Shown: positions 33,816 to 42,218 of the stretch, piece after piece | Layout: each line of letters opens with the position of its first letter | Numbering within the stretch: position 1 is the first letter of the stretch | Made by a program: the position numbers and the translations under genes | Assembly: GCA_965247915.1 (NCBI GenBank) | Contig: OZ252048.1 | Coordinates: 620,001-684,000 of the forward strand | DNA length: 64,000 nucleotides | Reading direction: 5' to 3' | From: JAKZRT01 sp965247915 | Lineage (GTDB): Bacteria > Pseudomonadota > Alphaproteobacteria > Rhodobacterales > Rhodobacteraceae | The notes under the pieces: model-generated | Database searches by the model: none | Told to the model about the DNA's origin: nothing | Seen by the model: the letters and a program-made list of their open reading frames with translations, nothing else

Positions 33816-35027
33816 TCACACCCGTTCGATAATGGTTGCCGCACCCATACCCGAGGCCACGCACAGGGTGGCCAGACCGACCTCGCGGTCCGACCGTTCC
33901 AGTTCGTCCAGCAGCGTGCCCAATATCATCGCCCCGGTCGCGCCCAATGGGTGGCCCATGGCGATCGCTCCGCCGTTGACGTTCAGCTTTTCGTGGTCCA
34001 CATCAAAGGCTTGCATGAAGCGCAACACCACCGACGAAAACGCCTCGTTGACCTCGAACAGGTCGATATCGCCGATGCCCATACCGCTGTCGGCCAGGAT
34101 TTTCTCGGTCACCGGCACCGGGCCGGTCAGCATGATCGTCGGGTCGGTGCCGATCTTGGCGGTGGCGCGGATGCGGGCGCGAGGGGTCAGGCCGTTTGCC
34201 TTGCCGAACTCCGCGTTACCAATCAGAACCGCCGCCGCCCCGTCCACGATGCCGCTCGAATTGCCGGCGTGGTGGATATGGTTGATCCTTTCCAGATGCG
34301 GATATTTCATCAGGGCCACCGCATCGAAGCCCGGCATCACCTCGCCCATATCCTTGAACGCAGGTTTCAGCCCGCCAAGCGACTGCATGTCGGTGCCGGG
34401 GCGCATGTGTTCGTCTTGGCTAAGAATCCCGATGCCGTTCTGGTCTCTGACCGGGACAATCGAGCGAGCAAAGCGCTTTTCGTCCCATGCTTTGGCAGCC
34501 CGGCTTTGGCTTTCCACGGCGAAATGGTCGGCGTCGTCGCGGCTGAAGCCATATTCGGTGGCAATGATGTCGGCCGATATGCCCTGGGGCACGAAATAAG
34601 TGGCCATCGCGATCGACGGATCGACTGCAATCGCCGCTCCGTCCGAGCCCATGGGAACCCTGCCCATCATCTCGACCCCGCCCGCGATATAGCCTTTGCC
34701 TGCGCCAGACCTGACTTGGTTGGCGGCCAGGTTCACCGCCTCCAACCCGCTGGCGCAAAAGCGATTTATCGACAGGCCCGGGATGCTTTCATCCAAGCCC
34801 GAGGCCAAAACCGCGGTGCGCGCCAGACATCCGCCCTGTTCGCCGACTTGCGTGACATTGCCCCAGACCACATCCTCGACCGCATGGCCGTCAAGACCGT
34901 TGCGGCCTTTCAGGTCATTCAGAACCCCCGCCGACAGCCGCACCGCGGTCACCTCGTGCAATGATCCGTCTTTGCGGCCCTTGCCACGCGGAGTGCGGAT
35001 CGCGTCATAGATATAGGCGTCTTGCAT
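33816..35027 (-). CDS. Acetyl-CoA C-acyltransferase (thiolase)
   Basis: A 403-residue thiolase. The nucleophilic Cys is in INRFCASGLEAVNLAANQV near residue 92. The C-terminal active site has NVNGGAIAMGHPLGATGA (His) and CVASGMGAATIIERV (second Cys). It carries out the last step of beta-oxidation, releasing acetyl-CoA. It lies 17 bases after the GST gene and 11 bases before the hydratase/dehydrogenase gene, within a six-gene operon led by the MerR regulator. Confidence 0.93.
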   Translation of the reverse strand: MQDAYIYDAIRTPRGKGRKDGSLHEVTAVRLSAGVLNDLKGRNGLDGHAVEDVVWGNVTQVGEQGGCLARTAVLASGLDESIPGLSINRFCASGLEAVNLAANQVRSGAGKGYIAGGVEMMGRVPMGSDGAAIAVDPSIAMATYFVPQGISADIIATEYGFSRDDADHFAVESQSRAAKAWDEKRFARSIVPVRDQNGIGILSQDEHMRPGTDMQSLGGLKPAFKDMGEVMPGFDAVALMKYPHLERINHIHHAGNSSGIVDGAAAVLIGNAEFGKANGLTPRARIRATAKIGTDPTIMLTGPVPVTEKILADSGMGIGDIDLFEVNEAFSSVVLRFMQAFDVDHEKLNVNGGAIAMGHPLGATGAMILGTLLDELERSDREVGLATLCVASGMGAATIIERV

Positions 35028-35044
35028 GGGTCAGGTCCTTGTTG

Positions 35045-35680
35045 TCAAAGCCGGTCCGAGGGATGCTCGGGCATCAGATCATAAGGGTGTTTCCAGCCGG
35101 GATGCGCCTCGATATTGCCCAGCCAGCAGTCGATGTTGGGCCAGTCGCTGCGCGCAAATCCGAAGGGTTCGGGATAGAAAAGATAGCCGCAACACGAAAT
35201 ATCGGCCATGGTCAGACCTTTGCCGACGATCCAGTCGCGCCCTTTGAGGTGGTTATCCAGCGTTTGATACGCAGCCTTCAACCGGCCTTGCAGCCATTTG
35301 ATCACGCTCTCGGGGCGTTTTTCTTCGGGCAGGAAATTCATCATGAAGCGCGTGACGCCCGCTTGCGACGAGAGCTTGTGATTGTCCCACAATATCCATC
35401 GCAGAACTTCGTACTTGTCGCCCGTCGCGCCACCGAATTTCCCCGTTTTATCCGTGATATAGGCCTGAATCGCGCCCGACTGGCTCAGCCGCAATTTACC
35501 ATCGACCAACACCCGTACTTCGCCCATCTCGTTGACATCGCTGCGAAAATCCGGCTGCCGCGTGGCACCGTTGAAGAAATCTACGAAAACAGGAGCCCAG
35601 TCCAGCCCCGAAAGCTCGAGCGCCAGCGCGGCTTTGTACGAATTGCCGCTTTCGCCCATGCAGTGCAGTCGAAGCGTCAC
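35045..35680 (-). CDS. Glutathione S-transferase family protein
   Basis: A 211-residue protein with a thioredoxin-fold N-terminal domain (LRLHCMGESGNSYKAALALE; VRVLVDGKLRLSQSGAIQAY) and an all-helical C-terminal half ending with IDCWLGNIEAHPGW. The GTG start overlaps the stop of the preceding small gene (GTGA), so translation is coupled. GSTs in this operon type may protect CoA or thiol intermediates, but no substrate can be inferred. Confidence 0.88.
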   Translation of the reverse strand: MTLRLHCMGESGNSYKAALALELSGLDWAPVFVDFFNGATRQPDFRSDVNEMGEVRVLVDGKLRLSQSGAIQAYITDKTGKFGGATGDKYEVLRWILWDNHKLSSQAGVTRFMMNFLPEEKRPESVIKWLQGRLKAAYQTLDNHLKGRDWIVGKGLTMADISCCGYLFYPEPFGFARSDWPNIDCWLGNIEAHPGWKHPYDLMPEHPSDRL

Positions 35681-35889
35681 TGTTTTCGCGCCTCCAGCTC
35701 GGAATTAAAAAGCCGCAGCCGATGACCAAGGTTGTCGGCATCGGTCACGCTGTCGAAGTTTTCAAACAGAAATGACAGCGCCTCGCCCTCGTCCAGCCCA
35801 GCCTCGGTCGCAAACCGGCGCAGACGCCGATAGCCATCCTCGGTCATGGCGACCGGAAAGCGGCGGGTCAGTCGCAGGCGTCTGGGCAT
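35677..35889 (-). CDS. Small conserved hypothetical protein, 70 residues
   Basis: A short basic, helical protein (RRFPVAMTEDGYRRLRRFAT, then EGEALSFLFENFDSV). The pattern of one short strand followed by two helices is reminiscent of ribbon-helix-helix DNA-binding proteins, but this is not certain. It lies nine bases after the acyl-CoA dehydrogenase stop and overlaps the GST start, firmly placing it in the operon. From memory, similar small genes lie between these partners in other Rhodobacteraceae. Confidence 0.65.
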   Translation of the reverse strand: MPRRLRLTRRFPVAMTEDGYRRLRRFATEAGLDEGEALSFLFENFDSVTDADNLGHRLRLFNSELEARKQ

Positions 35890-35898
35890 TTCTCCCTC

Positions 35899-37674
35899 TC
35901 AGAAATTCGCCGCATCAAGCGACATGACCGGCTCGGCACCGCTTTCGATCCGCGCCAGGTGGGTTTTCGTCGCGGGCAGTTGCCGCGCCATATAGTATCG
36001 CCCGGTGGCGATCTTGGTCGCATAGAAATCGGTCTCGGTGGTGCCCGCGTCAAGGGCCGCCTGTGCGGCCATCGCCATCTTTGTCCACATCAGACCCATG
36101 CAGACATGCCCGAAGAGATGCATGAAATCATACGATCCGGCCAGCGCGTTGTTGGGGTCTTTCATGCCCTTCATTACGAAATACAATGTGGCGGCGGAAA
36201 GGTCCTTGGATGCCGCCTTGAGCGGTTCGATAAAGTCACCGGCTAGGGCGTGTTTTTTGTGATCGGCACAATAGGTTTTCACCATCTTGCCAAAGGCCCT
36301 GATTGCCTTGCCACCGTTCTTGGGCAGCTTGCGACCGACCAGATCCAGCGCCTGAACCCCGTTGGTGCCTTCGTAGATCATCGCGATGCGCGAATCGCGG
36401 ACAAATTGCTCCACGCCCCATTCGCGAATGTACCCCGCCCCGCCAAGGGTCTGCTGCGCGGCCACGCAGGTGTCAAAGCCCTTGTCGGTCAGGAAGCCCT
36501 TGAGAACCGGCGTCAACAGCGAAATCATCGCTTCGGCCTCGGCGTCTTTCTTCAGAAGCGCCGCATCGAGCAATGACGCGCCCCAAAAGGCGAACGCCCG
36601 CGCCCCTTCGACAAAGCTTTTCTGGTCCAGAAGGTTCCGCCGCACGTCAGGGTGCACGATGATCGGATCGGCGGGTCCGTCGGGGTTTTTGGCGCCGGTC
36701 ACATCGCGGCCCTGCAGCCGGTCGCGGGCAAAAGTCCGCGCGTTCTGATAGGCGGCCTCGCCCTGCGCGTAGCCCTGCAGGGCGACCGACAGACGGGCCT
36801 CGTTCATCATGGTGAACATGGCGCGCAGGCCGTCGTGCAGGTCGCCCAGCAGAAACCCGGTGGCAGCATCATAATTCATCACGCAGGTCGAATTGCCGTG
36901 AATGCCCATTTTCTTTTCCAGCCCGCCAACCGAAACACCGTTGCGTTGGCCCGGCCCGCCGTCGTCGCCAACCAGAAACTTCGGCACGATGAACAGCGAA
37001 ATGCCCTTAACGCCGTCGGGGCCGCCCGGCACTTTGGCCAGCACCAGATGGATGATGTTGTCGGCCATGTCATGATCGCCCGCCGAGATGAATATCTTGG
37101 TGCCGGTGACGCTATAGCTGCCATCGACCTGGGGTTCTGCCTTGGTCCGGATCAACCCCAGATCGGTGCCGCAATGGGGCTCGGTCAGGTTCATCGTGCC
37201 GGTCCAGGCAGCGGAATACATGTTCGGCAGATAGGTGGCTTTCTGGTCGTCCGACCCATGCGCGTAAATCGCCGACGCCGCCCCATGCGTCAGCCCCGAA
37301 TACATCTGCAGCGCCATGTTCGCTGCCGAAAACATCTCGCCCACTGCGTTCGAGATAACATGCGGCAATCCCTGCCCGCCATAGTCCGGGCTTGCGTCCA
37401 GCCCCAGCCATCCGCCCTGGCGCACCTGATCGAAGGCTTCGGCGAAACCTGCAGGCGTGCGCACCACGCCGTTTTCCAGAACGCAGCCTTCGGCGTCGCC
37501 GATGGCGTTCAGCGGCTGGAACACTTCCGCTGCGATCTTGCCGGCCTCGGACAGTACGGCTTCGGTGAACTCGGGGTCCAGATCGGCATAACCGGGCGTG
37601 TCGCTTGCGCTGACGTTCATCACATCGTGCAGTAAAAAGGCCATGTCGCGGGTCGGGGGCGTGTAGACGGGCAT
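35899..37674 (-). CDS. Acyl-CoA dehydrogenase (long, DmdC-like form)
   Basis: A 591-residue enzyme, longer than the standard 380-residue form and typical of the DmdC/AidB-like group with an extra C-terminal domain. Motifs: GTMNLTEPHCGTDLGLIRTK (FAD/substrate), KIFISAGDHDMADNIIHLVL, and QQTLGGAGYIREWGVEQFVR followed by IAMIYEGTNGVQALDL with the catalytic Glu. It oxidises an acyl-CoA to the enoyl-CoA. It is the first enzyme gene of the operon, 20 bases after the MerR gene. Chain-length range unknown. Confidence 0.92.
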   Translation of the reverse strand: MPVYTPPTRDMAFLLHDVMNVSASDTPGYADLDPEFTEAVLSEAGKIAAEVFQPLNAIGDAEGCVLENGVVRTPAGFAEAFDQVRQGGWLGLDASPDYGGQGLPHVISNAVGEMFSAANMALQMYSGLTHGAASAIYAHGSDDQKATYLPNMYSAAWTGTMNLTEPHCGTDLGLIRTKAEPQVDGSYSVTGTKIFISAGDHDMADNIIHLVLAKVPGGPDGVKGISLFIVPKFLVGDDGGPGQRNGVSVGGLEKKMGIHGNSTCVMNYDAATGFLLGDLHDGLRAMFTMMNEARLSVALQGYAQGEAAYQNARTFARDRLQGRDVTGAKNPDGPADPIIVHPDVRRNLLDQKSFVEGARAFAFWGASLLDAALLKKDAEAEAMISLLTPVLKGFLTDKGFDTCVAAQQTLGGAGYIREWGVEQFVRDSRIAMIYEGTNGVQALDLVGRKLPKNGGKAIRAFGKMVKTYCADHKKHALAGDFIEPLKAASKDLSAATLYFVMKGMKDPNNALAGSYDFMHLFGHVCMGLMWTKMAMAAQAALDAGTTETDFYATKIATGRYYMARQLPATKTHLARIESGAEPVMSLDAANF

Positions 37675-37694
37675 CGGCAGTCCTTTGGATGGGA

Positions 37695-38099
37695 TTATTG
37701 TCGCCTAGGGGTTTCGTTCGCCTTCAGCGACGCGATCATTTGTTTCCCCCACTTCATTTGCTCTTCCAGCTCGGCGATGGCCACGTTCAACTCATCGCGC
37801 TGGCGGATCATGTCTTGCAGATGCGATTTGCCAACATCGTAGGCGCGGGTGAACTGGGTCAGCTGCTGGTCGCCCATGTCGTAGAGGTCTAAAAGCTGCC
37901 GGATCTCTTCCAGCGAGAAGCCAAAGCGCTTGCCGCGCAGGATCAGCTTGAGCCGGGCCCGGTCGCGTTTGGTAAAAAGCCGCCGCGACCCCTCGCGGAC
38001 CGGAAACAGCAGCTCTTTTGATTCGTAAAACCTCAGCGTGCGCGGCGTGACGTCAAAGGCGTCGCACATCTGCCGGATTGTCATCTGTTCATCGGTCAT
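37695..38099 (-). CDS. MerR-family regulator, LiuR-like
   Basis: A 134-residue regulator. The N-terminal winged helix (MTIRQMCDAFDVTPRTLRFY, then GSRRLFTKRDRARLKLILRG) is close to LiuR-type regulators of branched-chain and fatty-acid degradation; a coiled-coil dimer helix and a short C-terminus follow. No Cys metal-binding cluster is present, so it is not a metal or redox sensor. It heads the operon it probably represses, and an inverted repeat TTGACGTAA/TTACGTCAA lies 65-90 bases upstream. Acyl-CoA is the likely effector, by analogy. Confidence 0.88.
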   Translation of the reverse strand: MTDEQMTIRQMCDAFDVTPRTLRFYESKELLFPVREGSRRLFTKRDRARLKLILRGKRFGFSLEEIRQLLDLYDMGDQQLTQFTRAYDVGKSHLQDMIRQRDELNVAIAELEEQMKWGKQMIASLKANETPRRQ

Positions 38100-38158
38100 G
38101 AAAACTGATCCCCGATGTAGCCTGAGTGTCTGGTTGCGCTTTTCTCATATAGGAAGAG

Positions 38159-38188
38159 TTACGTTGACGTAAAGGGGAATTACGTCAA
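38159..38188 (-). promoter_or_regulatory. Candidate operator of the MerR/LiuR-like regulator
   Basis: Inverted repeat TTGACGTAA (38164-38172) and TTACGTCAA (38180-38188) with a 7-bp spacer; an overlapping quasi-palindrome TTACGTTGACGTAA starts at 38159. It lies upstream of the MerR start (38099) and is close to the published LiuR-type motif of repeated TTGACGT/ACGTAA elements. It probably controls the whole operon and possibly the divergent thioesterase gene. Confidence 0.7.
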
Positions 38189-38404
38189 TTACTCGCGATC
38201 GGCGGATTTGCGGGCCTTTCAATGCGCCCCGGGGGTTACCAATTCGTGAATTTGGCCGGGCTTGGCGGCCGGAATCCGGCATTTACGTCAGGGTAGATGC
38301 TCGATTCCAAGCGGCAATTGACCTTGCAGCGGGCTGGCCGGTTGCCCATTGTGGCGCTACTTGACCGATACCAAAGGGCCGCCGGCGACGGTTGGGAACA
38401 GCAG

Positions 38405-38842
38405 ATGAACGACGATATCAGGGCGCGCGCCAGCCAGTTTGTTGCGGCGCTGCCGCATGCGCAGGCGCTCGGGATGCACGTTCAGTCGATCTCGGACGGC
38501 GAGGCGCGCATGGATTTGCCCTATGACCCACGCCTTGTCGGTGATCCGTCCAGCGGGGTGATCTTCGGCGGTGCCGTGTCGGCGCTGATGGACACTTGTT
38601 GCGGGCTTTCGGTCTTTGCCCACCCCAAAGCCCGGGTCTCGATGGCGACGCTCGACCTGCGCATCGACTATATGCGCGCCTCAACCCCCGAACAGACGAT
38701 CAGGGCGCATGCGGTCTGTTACCACGTCACCCATCATGTGGCCTTCGTGCGCGCCACCGCCACGGACGACGACGGTGACAACCCGGTGGCAAGTGCGGCG
38801 GGCGCCTTCAGCCTGAGCCGCGTCGGCGGGCCAAGACTGTGA
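38405..38842 (+). CDS. PaaI-family hotdog thioesterase (first of pair)
   Basis: About 145 residues from ATG 38405, which fits the family; ATG 38297 would add 36 non-conserved residues. The hotdog signature is LVGDPSSGVIFGGAVSALMDTCCG with the HGG-like segment here replaced by FGG, then MATLDLRIDYMRAS. It hydrolyses acyl-CoA thioesters, probably small or aromatic ones. It diverges from the MerR operon and is followed without gap by a second hotdog gene (GTGA overlap). Confidence 0.8.
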   Translation: MNDDIRARASQFVAALPHAQALGMHVQSISDGEARMDLPYDPRLVGDPSSGVIFGGAVSALMDTCCGLSVFAHPKARVSMATLDLRIDYMRASTPEQTIRAHAVCYHVTHHVAFVRATATDDDGDNPVASAAGAFSLSRVGGPRL

Positions 38843-39351
38843 CGGCGCGCCGCCCGCCCGACCCCGTGCAGGTGGTCAAGAAACGCCGCGACAAGACGCT
38901 GGCAGCGCTGGTGGCCATGGTCCCATACGCGGGCTTTCTGGGGCTGGAATTTGACCGCCGTGGTGACGAGCTGACGGCTTTGCTGCGCTTTGACGAGGCG
39001 CTGATCGGCAATCCGGTCCTGCCGGCGCTTCATGGGGGGGCCACAGCGGCGTTTCTGGAGATGACCGCGCTGATCGAACTGAGCTGGGCGATGCTGTGGC
39101 CGCGGATTGAGGCCGGCGACCTGACGCCCGAGGCTATCGACCCGGCAACCACGGCGCGCCTGCCCAAGACCATAGATTTCACCGTCGATTATCTGCGCTC
39201 GGGGCTGCCCCGCGACGCCTATGCGCGGGCGCAGGTGAACCGGTCGGGGCGGCGCTATGCCTCGGTGCATGTCGAGGCCTGGCAGGACAACCGGGCGCGT
39301 CCCTTTGCGCAAGGCACCGGACATTTCCTAATGCCCGCCCCGCGTGACTGA
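38839..39351 (+). CDS. PaaI-family hotdog thioesterase (second of pair)
   Basis: A 170-residue protein starting at GTG 38839 inside the previous stop. It carries LPALHGGATAAFLEMTALIE, the canonical HGG, followed by TIDFTVDYLRSGLPRDAYAR. The two adjacent hotdog proteins may form a heteromer, since each has a single hotdog fold and such enzymes act as dimers or tetramers. Its stop overlaps the GTG of the MATE gene. Substrate unknown. Confidence 0.8.
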   Translation: MTARRPPDPVQVVKKRRDKTLAALVAMVPYAGFLGLEFDRRGDELTALLRFDEALIGNPVLPALHGGATAAFLEMTALIELSWAMLWPRIEAGDLTPEAIDPATTARLPKTIDFTVDYLRSGLPRDAYARAQVNRSGRRYASVHVEAWQDNRARPFAQGTGHFLMPAPRD

Positions 39352-40681
39352 CCCACGGGAACCCGGCCCGCAAGCGCCCGTTGCGGTCACCCACCGGCGG
39401 GTGTTGGCGATTGCGCTGCCGATCATGCTTTCGAACGCCACGGTGCCCATTCTGGGGGCCGTGGACACCGGCGTCGTGGGCCAGCTGGGCGAGGCCGCGC
39501 CGATCGGAGCGGTCGGCATCGGGGCGATCATTCTGACCTCGGTTTTCTGGCTCTTTGGATTTCTCAGGATGGGCACCGTGGGGCTGGTGGCCCAGGCCGA
39601 TGGGGCCGGAGACAAAGCCGAGGTCGCGGCGCTGCTGACCCGCGCGCTTTTGATTGCGCTCGGTGCGGGCACGTTCCTGATTGCCATCCAGGCCCTGATA
39701 TTCTGGGCCGGATTTGCGCTGGCCCCGGCCTCGGCGGAGGTCGAAGGCCTGGCCCGCAGCTATATGTCGATCCGTATCTGGTCAGCCCCGGCCGCGATTG
39801 CGATCTACGGGATCACCGGCTGGCTGGTGGCGCGCGAACGCACGGTCGCGGTGCTGGTGGTCCAGCTTTGGATGAACGGCCTGAACATCGTGCTGGACCT
39901 CATATTCGTTCTGGGCTTCGGCTGGGGCGTCGAAGGCGTCGCCCTGGCCACGGTGCTGGCCGAATTCAGCGGTCTGGCGCTGGGGCTCTGGCTTTGTTCA
40001 GACGCTTTCGCCGATCCGCGCTGGCGCGCTTGGGTGCGGGTCTTCGACCGGGCGCGGCTGCTGGCGTTTGCCAGTCTCAGCCGCGATATCCTGATCCGGT
40101 CGTTCCTTTTGATGGCGATGTTCACGTCGTTCCTGTTTCTCGCCTCGGACTTTGGCGATGTCGAACTGGCCGCCAACCAGATCCTGCTGCAGTTTGTCTA
40201 TATCACCGCCTACGCGCTCGATGGTTATTCCTTTGCTGCCGAGACCTTGGTGGGCCAGGCTTTGGGGGCCAAACAACGGGCGGCGGTGCGGCGCGGGGCG
40301 CTCTTGCCCATTGTCTGGGGGGCCGTGATGATCACCGCGCTGGCGGTTGTCTTTGCGGTCTTCGGGCCTGCGATAATCGATGTCATGACCACCGCGCCCG
40401 AGGTGCGCAACGCCGCGCGGTCCTATCTGATCTTCATGGTCCTGGCCCCGATCCTGGGTGGCCCGGCGTGGATATTGGACGGAATTTTCATTGGTGCCAC
40501 GCGCGGCCGCGACATGCGCAACATGATGATAATTTCCTCTGCGATCTACGTGGCGGCAGTCCTCACCCTGGTCCCCGCCTTCGGCAACCACGGGCTTTGG
40601 ACAGCACTTCTGATCTCGTTCGTGGCGCGCGGCGTGACCCTTGGGTCGCGGTATCCGGCGCTCGAACGCGGCGCTGACTGA
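39344..40681 (+). CDS. MATE-family efflux transporter (DinF-like)
   Basis: A 445-residue membrane protein with about twelve helices in two pseudo-repeats. Typical MATE features: IALPIMLSNATVPILGAVDT in helix 1, and AANQILLQFVYITAYALDGY with SFAAETLVGQALGAKQRAAV in the second half. It exports small cationic or aromatic compounds against a Na+ or H+ gradient. The GTG at 39344 overlaps the thioesterase stop, so the three genes form one unit. Confidence 0.92.
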   Translation: MTDPREPGPQAPVAVTHRRVLAIALPIMLSNATVPILGAVDTGVVGQLGEAAPIGAVGIGAIILTSVFWLFGFLRMGTVGLVAQADGAGDKAEVAALLTRALLIALGAGTFLIAIQALIFWAGFALAPASAEVEGLARSYMSIRIWSAPAAIAIYGITGWLVARERTVAVLVVQLWMNGLNIVLDLIFVLGFGWGVEGVALATVLAEFSGLALGLWLCSDAFADPRWRAWVRVFDRARLLAFASLSRDILIRSFLLMAMFTSFLFLASDFGDVELAANQILLQFVYITAYALDGYSFAAETLVGQALGAKQRAAVRRGALLPIVWGAVMITALAVVFAVFGPAIIDVMTTAPEVRNAARSYLIFMVLAPILGGPAWILDGIFIGATRGRDMRNMMIISSAIYVAAVLTLVPAFGNHGLWTALLISFVARGVTLGSRYPALERGAD

Positions 40682-40699
40682 CCGCTGCGATCGCGGGGC

Positions 40700-41755
40700 T
40701 CAGCGCCACGACGCGCGCGCCGTGCCAACCGCATCGGCGAGCTGTTCGTAACCGTCGCGGGCCAGCAGCGCGTCGAGCCCGATCAGGATGTCGCGGACCA
40801 AGGAAAACCCGCCATAGATCAACGCGGTGTAAAGCTGCAGGGCCGACGCCCCGGCGCGAATTTTAGCGTAGGCCTGATCGGCGGACCCGATCCCGCCCAC
40901 GCCCACCAGCGGCAGCGCGCCGCCGGTTTCCGCCGACAGCCGCGCCAGCACCCACGTCGATGGCGCGAAAAGCGGCTGACCCGAAAGCCCCCCGCCCTCG
41001 GCCCTCGCCGGGCTTTTCAGCCCGTTGCGCGCAAGCGTCGTGTTGGTCGCGATGATCGCATCGATCCCCGTAGTCTGCGCCACGCCAGCGATCCCGGCAA
41101 TTTCCGCGTCGCTCAGATCTGGGGCGATTTTCAGGAAAACCGGAACCGGACGGACAAGGCCCGCCCGCGCCGTCATCACCCCGTCCAATACCGCGCGCAG
41201 GGCCTCGGCCCCATGCAGGTCGCGCAGGCGCTCGGTGTTCGGCGACGAGACATTGACCGTGGCAAAGTCGATATGCGGCCCGCACAACGCCAGCACCCGT
41301 GCATAATCGCCTACCCGATCATCGTTGTCCTTGCCGGCCCCAAGGTTCAGGCCCACCGGCACCGGTCCGCGCACCCGCGCGGCCAGTCGGTCGGCGATGG
41401 CCTGCGCCCCGTCGTTGTTGAACGCGAACCGGTTGATCGCGGCCCGGTCCTCGGTCAGGCGGAAGAGCCGCGGGCGCGGGTTTCCGGATTGCGCATAGGG
41501 CGTGGCCGCGCCGACCTCGACAAACCCGAAACCGGCATGGGCAAGCGGCGCGATGGCAACTGCATTCTTGTCGTACCCTGCGGCCAGTCCAAGCGGGTTT
41601 TTCAGCGCCATACCGCACAGGTCGGTGCGCAGACGCGGCAGATCGGGCAACCGTGGCAGGGGGACCAGCCGCGCTTTCAGTGCCCGGATCGACAGCGAAT
41701 GCGCGCGTTCGGGGTCCAGCCGGTGCAGCGCCCAAAGCCCGATGCGTTCGATCAT
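40700..41755 (-). CDS. pyrD: Dihydroorotate dehydrogenase (quinone), class 2
   Basis: A 351-residue enzyme of the membrane-associated, quinone-linked class. Visible motifs: NPLGLAAGYDKNA, VEVGAATPYAQSGNPRPRLF, NRFAFNNDGA, NVSSPNTERLRDLHG (catalytic Ser region) and GVGGIGSADQAYAKI for the FMN phosphate. The N-terminal helices (MIERIGLWALHRLDPERAHS) would associate with the membrane and bind quinone. It catalyses the fourth step of UMP synthesis. Its ATG overlaps the DUF952 gene stop. Confidence 0.95.
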   Translation of the reverse strand: MIERIGLWALHRLDPERAHSLSIRALKARLVPLPRLPDLPRLRTDLCGMALKNPLGLAAGYDKNAVAIAPLAHAGFGFVEVGAATPYAQSGNPRPRLFRLTEDRAAINRFAFNNDGAQAIADRLAARVRGPVPVGLNLGAGKDNDDRVGDYARVLALCGPHIDFATVNVSSPNTERLRDLHGAEALRAVLDGVMTARAGLVRPVPVFLKIAPDLSDAEIAGIAGVAQTTGIDAIIATNTTLARNGLKSPARAEGGGLSGQPLFAPSTWVLARLSAETGGALPLVGVGGIGSADQAYAKIRAGASALQLYTALIYGGFSLVRDILIGLDALLARDGYEQLADAVGTARASWR

Positions 41756-42093
41756 TTCAGCGCCTCGGGGAACACATGCAATCCGTCCGGGCCAACCGGC
41801 AATTCAGCGCTCCACAAGACATCAGCCAGACGCAGCGCGCGGTAGAGATGTGGAAATCGCGCGCCACCCCGCGAAACCTCCCACTTCAGCGCCTTAACCA
41901 GAGTATCCGCTTCGACCGCAACCAGAACCAGCCCGGCCGCACCGGCAAAATGTTTCGCTGCGGTTTCGGCCACCTGCGCGGCGGTCGAGAAATGGATAAA
42001 TCCGTCGCTCAGGTCGATCCGGGCGCCCAAGGTCGACCCCTCGGCCTCAAGCGTCCGCCACTCGGGCCCGCGAAAGATCTTGTAGATGCGCAT
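41752..42093 (-). CDS. DUF952-family protein
   Basis: A 113-residue protein from ATG 42093. It matches DUF952: MRIYKIFRGPEWRTLEAEG, ARIDLSDGFIHFSTAAQVAE, and PHLYRALRLADV near the end. Structure-based suggestions for the family include a glutathione-transferase-like or nucleotide-associated fold, but no activity is established. It is translationally coupled to pyrD (ATGA overlap), an arrangement common in this bacterial group. Confidence 0.85.
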   Translation of the reverse strand: MRIYKIFRGPEWRTLEAEGSTLGARIDLSDGFIHFSTAAQVAETAAKHFAGAAGLVLVAVEADTLVKALKWEVSRGGARFPHLYRALRLADVLWSAELPVGPDGLHVFPEALK

Positions 42094-42218
42094 GAAGCCC
42101 ACATGCCCAATGGTCCGGCCCGGGTCAAGCGACGCGGTGGGCGCGCGATTGGTCTTTGACTCTGGGACCGCAGAGGTTCACTCTGATGCGATAAAAATCA
42201 CCAATGGGGGTTAGAGAC

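Noticed and set aside
33951..34964. Long plus-strand ORF opposite the thiolase gene
   Set aside because: The thiolase active-site motifs are conserved on the minus strand; the other frame has no features.
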